Source: CBDFGT01 sp965247225 (lineage in GTDB: Bacteria > Pseudomonadota > Alphaproteobacteria > Rhizobiales > Rhizobiaceae). From it: DNA of 30,057 bases. Of the stretch, positions 6,995 through 12,877 are shown piece after piece (position 1 is the first letter of the stretch; each line of letters opens with the position of its first letter). The stretch covers positions 1-30,057 of the forward strand of contig CBDFGT010000013.1 of the NCBI GenBank assembly GCA_965247225.1. Reading direction: 5' to 3'. The position numbers and the translations under genes were made by a program. The notes beneath the pieces are model-generated. The model was not told the origin of the DNA. It worked only from the letters and a program-made list of their open reading frames with translations, and searched no databases.

Positions 6995-7888
6995 CTATGC
7001 AGCCGCTTCCAGCCCGCCAAAGGTCCAGCGGATACAATCGGCAACGGCATCGACAATGGCTGTCTGTCTTGGTCCCATAACCATGCGGATTTCATAGGTT
7101 CCAAGTTCCGGCAGGCCGTCTCGCTCCCCCATAATCACCATGTCATCCGTCACCATCGAGCGCTGGAGAGGCGCAATGGCAAGGTCAGAACTCACGGCAA
7201 CCTTCTGCGCGTTGGTGGAGCCTGTCATATAGGCAACCCGGAACGACCTGCCGGCTTCCTCAAGCCGCTTGACCGCATTGCCACGCCAGGAGCAGTTGCC
7301 GCCCCAGACAGAAACCGGCAGGGGATCGCGCAGGTGAGCCGTGCCGCCCTTGGCCCCCGCCCAGACAAGGCCTTCACATGACAAAAGCTCGCCGATATGC
7401 CTGTCATCGGCAATTTCGGTGTTGAACACGGCAAGATCGAGACGGTGCTCCTCGACAAGACGCCGCACATCCGGCGATGCGGCGATCACAACATCGACGG
7501 TAACGGCAGGGCATGTCTCGGCGAAACTCTTGAGCACTTTTGGCAATATCCGCTCGCCAATATCATCCGGAGCTCCCAGCCGCACCACGCCGTTCATATT
7601 CGGCATGACAAAGCGCGAGACCGTTTCGTTCGACATTGCCAGCATGCGGCGGGCATAGGGCAACAACCGCTCCCCGCCCATCGTCATGGACACCGAACGC
7701 GCATCACGCAGAAACAGCACCGTACCAAGCACTTCCTCAAGCTTCTTGATTTGCATGGACACGGCAGACGGTGTGCGAAACACAATTTCCGCAGCCGTGG
7801 AAAAGTTGCCGGTTTCGGCAATGGCAACAAATGTGCGCAGAACATCCAGATCGAGCAGCGGCAAGGGATGGCGGTGTGTAATGTTCAT
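6995..7888 (-). CDS. LysR-type regulator, LsrB/VtlR-like
   Basis: A 297-residue LysR protein. The winged helix is at residues 12-70 (LDLDVLRTFVAIAETGNFS, then PSAVSMQIKKLEEVLG), followed by a substrate-binding domain that includes GVVRLGAPDDIGERILPKVL and LVWAGAKGGTAHLRDPLPVS. The start is supported by GGAAGAG directly upstream. The text closely recalls the rhizobial LsrB / Brucella VtlR subgroup, which in Brucella activates small DUF1127 genes and the sRNA AbcR2 and governs oxidative-stress and host-association traits. Two small genes, one a clear DUF1127, lie divergently next door, which supports that reading. No effector can be deduced from the sequence. The naming within LysR is moderately sure; the fold is certain. 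Confidence 0.82.
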   Translation of the reverse strand: MNITHRHPLPLLDLDVLRTFVAIAETGNFSTAAEIVFRTPSAVSMQIKKLEEVLGTVLFLRDARSVSMTMGGERLLPYARRMLAMSNETVSRFVMPNMNGVVRLGAPDDIGERILPKVLKSFAETCPAVTVDVVIAASPDVRRLVEEHRLDLAVFNTEIADDRHIGELLSCEGLVWAGAKGGTAHLRDPLPVSVWGGNCSWRGNAVKRLEEAGRSFRVAYMTGSTNAQKVAVSSDLAIAPLQRSMVTDDMVIMGERDGLPELGTYEIRMVMGPRQTAIVDAVADCIRWTFGGLEAAA

Positions 7889-7931
7889 CTCTTCCTCAAT
7901 TCAATTTTTCTGATCATAAGGCACATGATAT

Positions 7932-7944
7932 TTCGTTTGATTGA
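7932..7944 (+). promoter_or_regulatory. Shared 13-bp box, copy A, between LysR gene and small gene
   Basis: TTCGTTTGATTGA occurs here, 50 bases before the small-gene ATG at 7995 and 43 bases before the divergent LysR start. An identical copy lies upstream of the DUF1127 gene at 8242-8254. The contained TTGATT (7937-7942) could be a -35 element, or the whole could be part of a LysR-type site. Thirteen identical bases in two nearby leaders are unlikely by chance. Confidence 0.5.
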
Positions 7945-7994
7945 ACTATGAATTTGTCAGATTGTCAATCCGCAGCGGACATCAGGAGGTGACC

Positions 7995-8204
7995 ATGCGT
8001 GCAGCAGGCGTGATGGAAACGAAGCCCGGACACATTGGAACGAAGGCGCATTTTGAAAAAGCCATTCGTTATTTTTTGAACTGGAAAATAAAAATCCATG
8101 CCATCAACAAACCATTGCGTGCAAAAAACCGCAGATTTGTATCCCCGACCCTCACGGATCAGATACGCAGGGAGCTGGGATGGCGTTCAGATTATTATGA
8201 ATGA
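7995..8204 (+). CDS. Small basic protein, possible divergent DUF1127 relative
   Basis: A 69-residue protein. The ATG at 7995 follows a near-perfect ribosome site, AGGAGGTGA (7984-7992), so it is very likely translated. The sequence is basic and has no signal peptide or clear membrane span. It ends in RRFVSPTLTDQIRRELGWRSDYYE-like text (key residues: LTDQIRRELGW), which recalls the end of DUF1127 proteins (LSDRELADIG) only faintly. I do not recognise a family with confidence. It diverges from the LysR gene and shares a 13-bp upstream box with the true DUF1127 gene downstream, so both are probably in one regulon. Confidence 0.6.
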   Translation: MRAAGVMETKPGHIGTKAHFEKAIRYFLNWKIKIHAINKPLRAKNRRFVSPTLTDQIRRELGWRSDYYE

Positions 8205-8241
8205 CGAAACATCAAATTTAATGATGAAACATTCAATTCAA

Positions 8242-8254
8242 TTCGTTTGATTGA
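8242..8254 (+). promoter_or_regulatory. Shared 13-bp box, copy B, upstream of DUF1127 gene
   Basis: Second exact copy of TTCGTTTGATTGA, 78 bases before the ATG at 8333. Here TTGATT (8247-8252) is followed after 17 bases by TAGTGT, a possible -10. The upstream flank TTCAATTCAA extends the box into an imperfect inverted repeat with TTGATTGA, the form expected of a LysR-type binding site. Confidence 0.5.
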
Positions 8255-8332
8255 TAGATGCCGCGAGAGTAGTGTAAACTCAAGGTCGCGACCTTTCGAC
8301 AACTCTCTGAAAACCCTCGAAAGGAACCTGAA

Positions 8333-8536
8333 ATGAGCTTGACAAGTTTTGAAAACAGGACCGGTCCTTCCGGACTGTCACATGCGCTGCAATGGTCCTC
8401 GCGCATTGCGCAAAGTCTTTATGCCACATGGCGCGAAAGCCGCAACAAGCGGATTTTGCAGTCTCTGTCCTATGAACAGTTGAAGGATATTGGATTTCCG
8501 TCAGCCGGTGGGGCAAAGAATGAGCGAAAACTGTAA
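8333..8536 (+). CDS. DUF1127 (YjiS-like) small protein
   Basis: A 67-residue protein with the DUF1127 motif in its C-terminal half: an Arg-rich helix WRESRNKRILQSLSYEQ leads into LKDIGFPSAG. Proteins of this size in Hyphomicrobiales are often targets of VtlR/LsrB and have been linked to RNA turnover and nutrient or host adaptation; the molecular role of this one is unknown. AAGGAA (8321-8326) is a good ribosome site for the ATG at 8333. The gene is monocistronic: no other + strand gene follows for 280 bases. Confidence 0.83.
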   Translation: MSLTSFENRTGPSGLSHALQWSSRIAQSLYATWRESRNKRILQSLSYEQLKDIGFPSAGGAKNERKL

Positions 8537-8562
8537 AGAAGAAGATCACCGTCTTCTGGCTG

Positions 8563-8597
8563 GCAATCCCGTACGTGCGTGACATATGCGGGATTGC
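8563..8597 (+). terminator. Hairpin downstream of DUF1127 gene (terminator or small-RNA end)
   Basis: A perfect 9-bp inverted repeat, GCAATCCCG (8563-8571) and CGGGATTGC (8589-8597), encloses a 17-base loop 27 bases after the DUF1127 stop. A short T run (ATTTTT) comes about 8 bases after the stem, later than in a classic terminator. It may end the DUF1127 transcript or belong to a 3' UTR RNA. The remaining stretch to 8820 showed no gene. Confidence 0.4.
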
Positions 8598-8820
8598 GAC
8601 ACTGATTTTTATCTGTATTTTCTGATGGTCCATTTGCGACCCATTGCGACAATCCGGAAATACTTTGGCAAAGCTGCTGATTTTTTTAGGCTTTGACAAT
8701 CCAACCCCTCTTTCACAATTTCAAAATCCGTGTAAATGTCGCTTTTGAATAAACGCCATCCTCAAGTCGCCTTGAAATGTTGCGTCGTATTCGAGCAACT
8801 TATGGCAAGTCTGGAACCGG

Positions 8821-9849
8821 ATGACGAATATGAACAAGGCGCAGACCAGGAAACGTTCCCTTGTATTTTTCCTTGTGCCGCATTTTACAATCCTGCCATT
8901 CTCGGCAGCCATTGAAACGCTGCGCATTGCCAATCGCATGCTGGGATTTGAGGCCTATACGTGGCGCCTGGCCTCTGTTGACGGGCAAAAGGTCTACTCC
9001 TCCAGTGGTATCGGCATTGAGGCCACATCGTCTCTGGCAGACGAACGCAAGCACCTGGGGAATGAAAACCGGCCATCCATGGTTCTGGTCTGTTCGGGCA
9101 TCTATGTTGAGGAATTTTCCAACAAGTCGGTCAACGCCTGGCTGCGCGAAACCTACAATCGTGGTGTTGCGGTCGGCAGCCTGTGTACCGGCGCACATAT
9201 TCTGGCACAGGCCGGCCTGTTGAATGGCAAGCGCTGCGCTATCCACTGGGAGAACCTGCCCGGCTTTGCCGAAACCTTTCCACAGGCCGAAGTCTATGCC
9301 GACCTTTATGAAATCGACAGCAATATCTATACCTGCGCAGGCGGAACGGCATCTCTGGACATGATGCTGAGCCTGATAGACGAGGATTTTGGCGAGAGTG
9401 TTGTCAACCGGGTCTGCGAACAGGCCCTGACAGATCGCGTCCGCTCGCCCAGTGACCGCCAGCGCCTGCCGTTGCGCGCACGGCTCGGCGTGCAGAATTC
9501 CAAAGTCCTGTCCATCATTGAACTCATGGAAGGCCACCTTGCAGAACCGCTGTCACTGCTGGAAATTGCCGAGGATGCGGGCCTGTCACGCCGCCAGATC
9601 GAACGCCTGTTCCGCCATGAAATGGGTCGCTCCCCTGCCCGCTACTACCTTGAAATCCGGCTCGACCGTGCCCGCCATCTTCTGGTTCAGTCGGCCATGC
9701 CGGTCGTGGAAGTCGCGGTGGCCTGCGGCTTTGTGTCGGCATCCCATTTTTCAAAATGCTATCGCGAACTCTATCAACGCTCACCACAGCAGGAACGTGC
9801 CGAACGCAAGCTGACAATGTCGACGAACCGGACCGGAATTGTGATCTGA
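8821..9849 (+). CDS. GlxA-family AraC-type regulator, GbdR-like
   Basis: A 342-residue regulator. An N-terminal DJ-1/PfpI-like amidotransferase-fold domain covers residues 12-200, with the nucleophile-elbow motif GSLCTGAHILAQAG (Cys near residue 122) and CAGGTASLDMM. The AraC double helix-turn-helix follows from about 225 to 325 (LSLLEIAEDAGLSRRQIER, then VVEVAVACGFVSASHFSKC). The SRRQIERLFRHEMG and ARYYLEIRLDRAR blocks are typical of the GbdR/CdhR/ArgR branch, whose known members sense betaines, carnitine or arginine derivatives. Since methylated amines feed corrinoid/THF demethylation, it could control the nearby one-carbon genes, but no target site is visible. It converges on the diguanylate cyclase gene with only 21 bases between the stops. 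Confidence 0.83.
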   Translation: MTNMNKAQTRKRSLVFFLVPHFTILPFSAAIETLRIANRMLGFEAYTWRLASVDGQKVYSSSGIGIEATSSLADERKHLGNENRPSMVLVCSGIYVEEFSNKSVNAWLRETYNRGVAVGSLCTGAHILAQAGLLNGKRCAIHWENLPGFAETFPQAEVYADLYEIDSNIYTCAGGTASLDMMLSLIDEDFGESVVNRVCEQALTDRVRSPSDRQRLPLRARLGVQNSKVLSIIELMEGHLAEPLSLLEIAEDAGLSRRQIERLFRHEMGRSPARYYLEIRLDRARHLLVQSAMPVVEVAVACGFVSASHFSKCYRELYQRSPQQERAERKLTMSTNRTGIVI

Positions 9850-9870
9850 TACCGATTTGGCGGAACGCTG

Positions 9871-11208
9871 TCAGGCTGACAGTTTAAGGCCGGAAGACAC
9901 TTTTTCGATCTGCATATTGATGGTGTGGTCTGAATAAACGCAGTTGCGCCCGGAACTCTTGGCCATAAACAGATATTGATCCGCCGCGTTCAGATAATTG
10001 GCAAAGCTCTCGTCATCAACGATTTCCGCCACACCGAAAGATGCGGTGACCGACAATTCATCATCGCCGGAAATGATCATCGTATGCTCGATGGCGACCC
10101 GGATCTTTTCGCAAAATTCCGTTGTTGCCCTGATGTCGAGATTGGCAAACAGAATGGCAAATTCTTCCCCGCCGATACGGCCCGTCAGATGATGCTGGTC
10201 ACCAACCATGCGGGAAATGCGTCTGGCAACCGCTTTCAGCACCACATCACCGGTTTCATGTCCATGGCTCTCGTTGAACTTCTTGAAATGGTCAAGATCA
10301 AGAACAACCATACAGGCTGGTTCGCCACGCTCGACGCAATGCTTGGCCATGGCAGCGCCACGGTCAAAGAAATAGCGGCGATTGTAGAGGTCTGTCAGAT
10401 AGTCTGTCGATGCAATCGCCCGCAACCGCTTGAGCTGCGCCAGACTCTCGATATTATGCGCGATGCGGCACTGGAACTCCTCCTGCACAAACGGGCGATA
10501 GAGAAAATCGCTGGCCCCGGCTTTCAGAAAGCTGGCCGACAGATGCGGATCGGAGGAAGAGGAAAGACCGATAATGCGAACCTTGTCCTGGCCATGGGTA
10601 CGACGGATCTTGCGGGTCAGCTCATAGCCATCCATATCCGGCATATTGTAATCCGTCAGAACCAGTTCGATGTCCTTGTACTGTTCGAGCATATCCAGCG
10701 CCGCCCTGCCCGAGGCAGCCTGGCTTACAGAAAATTGCTGTGCCTCCAGCATGGCCACCAGAATGCTGCGCGCGGAGCGGGAATCATCAACGACCAGAAC
10801 ACGCACATTGCGGTTGTCGAGAACACGACGCACCGTGTTGACGATGGAATCAAAGGCTTGATCATTGTCCTTGATCACATAGTCCAGCACATTCTTTTCC
10901 AGAATGCTCGCACGGGTGTTAAAGTCAAATGTACCGGTAAAGACAATGGTCGGCAAACCGATCTCGATGGCATAGTCCAGTGCTTCCCGGTGCGGCGAAT
11001 CCGGCAGATTGAGATCGCAGACGGCGAGTGTATAGCCATGATCACGGCCGGTTGCGACGGCCCGCATGCTTTTCAGGGACGCGCAATGCACAACGTCCAG
11101 TCCCAGCTCATTCTCAAACCGGTGCTTGAGAACAGCGGAAAAGAGTTTGGAATCTTCGACCAGAAGGATCTTTTGCCGACTGTTGGTCACAGACGGATTT
11201 ATACCCAT
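9871..11208 (-). CDS. Response regulator diguanylate cyclase (REC-REC-GGDEF)
   Basis: A 445-residue protein from the ATG at 11208, which has AGGA 8 bases upstream; the ATG at 11235 would add nine residues. The first receiver carries the acidic pair in LLVEDSK, the phosphoacceptor Asp in AVCDLNLP and Lys in VIKDN. The second has VVDDSRS and TDYNMPDMDG, but its usual Lys-Pro is LYRPF. A GGDEF domain ends the protein, with ASTDYLTDLYNRRYF and the active GGEEF in GRIGGEEFAIL, so it should make cyclic di-GMP. The upstream inhibitory RxxD is not in its normal place: Arg and Asp are separated by three residues and the loop is longer. The layout is PleD-like without being PleD. A paralogue lacking the GGDEF domain lies immediately upstream on the same strand. 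Confidence 0.87.
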   Translation of the reverse strand: MGINPSVTNSRQKILLVEDSKLFSAVLKHRFENELGLDVVHCASLKSMRAVATGRDHGYTLAVCDLNLPDSPHREALDYAIEIGLPTIVFTGTFDFNTRASILEKNVLDYVIKDNDQAFDSIVNTVRRVLDNRNVRVLVVDDSRSARSILVAMLEAQQFSVSQAASGRAALDMLEQYKDIELVLTDYNMPDMDGYELTRKIRRTHGQDKVRIIGLSSSSDPHLSASFLKAGASDFLYRPFVQEEFQCRIAHNIESLAQLKRLRAIASTDYLTDLYNRRYFFDRGAAMAKHCVERGEPACMVVLDLDHFKKFNESHGHETGDVVLKAVARRISRMVGDQHHLTGRIGGEEFAILFANLDIRATTEFCEKIRVAIEHTMIISGDDELSVTASFGVAEIVDDESFANYLNAADQYLFMAKSSGRNCVYSDHTINMQIEKVSSGLKLSA

Positions 11209-11362
11209 AGAAACGTCCTCAAATCCATTCGCCATCTCTGTGACCCTTGTCTGCCGATACAGGTTGCAAAATACAGATGTTGCATTTAGGAAGCGTTAAA
11301 TTTCAATATGAAACACAATATCAGACAGGATTACCTCAAATAAATACAGAGCAAGTATTGCT

Positions 11363-11378
11363 TGTGATTCAGATCAAA
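11363..11378. promoter_or_regulatory. Possible Crp/Fnr-family half-conserved site upstream of the cyclase gene
   Basis: TGTGA (11363-11367), six bases, then TCAAA (11374-11378) matches the Crp consensus TGTGA-N6-TCACA at nine of ten positions. It lies in the 256-base gap between the two receiver-protein genes, about 155 bases before the cyclase start. Overlap with a short CAAG-N5-CTTG repeat is visible. It is a weak, chance-prone match. Confidence 0.2.
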
Positions 11379-11464
11379 AAGAAAATGAAATAACGATAGA
11401 AAACAGCGACAGAAACATATTGCCGCCGTTTTGAGTTCTGCATCATGATTTCGGGGAAACGGAA

Positions 11465-12295
11465 TTATTTGCCGCCAATTCTCTTCTGCGCCAGTTTGAT
11501 TTGCACCAGAGTATCGAGATTTTGGTTCACGCGGCAATAGAACTCTTCATCAATGAACGGACGCATCATGAAGTCATTGCCACCCGCCTTCAAAAACCGT
11601 GCCGACAGCAACCGGTCTGTCGATGAGGACACACCGATGATGCGTAACTGGTGCGATCCGCGCACACTGCGAACCCGCCGGGTTAATTCAAACCCGTCAA
11701 TATCAGGCATGTTGTAATCTGTAATCATAAGGCTGATATCGGGATTGGATTTGAGAATCTCGATCGCCTGCGCACCGCTCTCGGCAACATTGACCCGGAA
11801 ATTATAGCGCTTCAGACGTGTGGACAACAGCGCCCTGGCCGTTGGGCTGTCATCAACAATCAGCACATGGTGTCGCTTGTTGGTCAGAAACCGGCAAATG
11901 GATTCCGCCAGCATCTCAATGGCAAATACGCTGTCCTTGATAATATAATCGACAATTTCCTTGGCTATCAGGCCCTCACGCGATTTCTCGTTCAGGGTAG
12001 AGGTGAAGACAATGGTCGGAATGGAAAGGTCAACCAGATAGTTCAGCGCCTCGCCGTTCTCCGCACCCGGCAGATTGATATTGGAAACAGCCAGCGTGAT
12101 AGCATCCGAAGAGCGGTCATAGGCAAGTTGCAAATCTTCAAAATTCCGGCAGATCTCAACATCAATGTCGAAAAGCTCCTTCATCCGCTGACTGATCATC
12201 GAAGAAAATACATTGGAATCTTCTGCGATGATAATTCGGTGATGCGACAATGACGCACCATCATATTGCATGCCCGAAATACCAAGAAATGACAT
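11465..12295 (-). CDS. Tandem-receiver response regulator (REC-REC, no output domain)
   Basis: A 276-residue protein made of two receiver domains only. It parallels the downstream cyclase throughout: IIIAEDSNVFS matches LLVEDSKLFS, IPTIVFTSTL matches LPTIVFTGTF, and LMITDYNMPDIDGFELTRR matches the cyclase's second receiver. The frame stops just where the cyclase enters its GGDEF domain. In the first receiver the phosphoacceptor is Asn72 (AVSNINLP) where the paralogue has Asp, so that domain probably cannot be phosphorylated. The second receiver keeps its Asp but has FMMRPF in place of the Lys-Pro. It likely works by protein contact, perhaps with the cyclase or its kinase. AAAGG lies 7 bases before the ATG. 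Confidence 0.85.
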   Translation of the reverse strand: MSFLGISGMQYDGASLSHHRIIIAEDSNVFSSMISQRMKELFDIDVEICRNFEDLQLAYDRSSDAITLAVSNINLPGAENGEALNYLVDLSIPTIVFTSTLNEKSREGLIAKEIVDYIIKDSVFAIEMLAESICRFLTNKRHHVLIVDDSPTARALLSTRLKRYNFRVNVAESGAQAIEILKSNPDISLMITDYNMPDIDGFELTRRVRSVRGSHQLRIIGVSSSTDRLLSARFLKAGGNDFMMRPFIDEEFYCRVNQNLDTLVQIKLAQKRIGGK

Positions 12296-12494
12296 GATCA
12301 GCCTTTATACATTGAGTTCATCCTGTTTTTTATAGACTACTCAAATTGCAGATTGGTTAAAATGCGTGTCAGAGTGTAACAATTCTTTCATGTTCAGTTC
12401 AAAAACATGTCTTGAGAGGTGAAGCCTGCCAAAACAGGTTTCAAATGACACCGTTGTGGCAGATCATGGCCTGACATCAAAATGACAGGCAGAA

Positions 12495-12758
12495 TTACTG
12501 GACGATGGCAGACCCGTTGCTGATCTGAATATTTTCCGAACCCGAAAGTCCAAGGCGATCACCGCTGGGTGTGGTGATGAAGCAACCTGACGGGCAGATA
12601 TCGGCCGTCTGTCCTGGCTCTACAGCCACCTCCATCCGGTTCTCGCCTTCAACAACCACCACAACAATCGTCGCCGGATCCTGGTTTGTAACCGACGCTG
12701 CCTGCGCAGACAGACAGGACAGGGCTACAGCAATTCCAGTAAAAACAAATGTCTTCAT
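12495..12758 (-). CDS. Small exported protein of unknown function
   Basis: An 87-residue protein with a Sec signal peptide (residues 1-20, ending LSAQA, cleavage before ASV). The mature part begins with a run of Val (TIVVVVVEGENRMEVAVEPG) and contains two cysteines in the short motif CPSGC, which could form a disulfide in the periplasm. A beta-rich small domain is expected. I do not recognise a named family. It sits between the receiver-protein gene and the mechanosensitive channel gene, all on the minus strand, with about 120 bases upstream and 200 downstream that contain no gene. The ribosome site is weak. Confidence 0.65.
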   Translation of the reverse strand: MKTFVFTGIAVALSCLSAQAASVTNQDPATIVVVVVEGENRMEVAVEPGQTADICPSGCFITTPSGDRLGLSGSENIQISNGSAIVQ

Positions 12759-12877
12759 GTCCGTTCAGCGCATGGAGCGCCGTCCTCTGATTAAATGGAC
12801 CTGGAACAGCGAACCGTCAGGATTGGCAACAGCTATAGAGTGTTGACTATGAACGCCGCCTGAACAACCCGGCATGA

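Noticed and set aside
9868..9882. Hairpin CTGTCA-GGC-TGACAG as terminator between the convergent regulator and cyclase genes
   Set aside because: The stem is only six pairs, lies within the cyclase stop region and has just three T after it.
9976..11289. A 437-codon frame opposite the diguanylate cyclase
   Set aside because: Antisense shadow of a conserved REC-REC-GGDEF gene.
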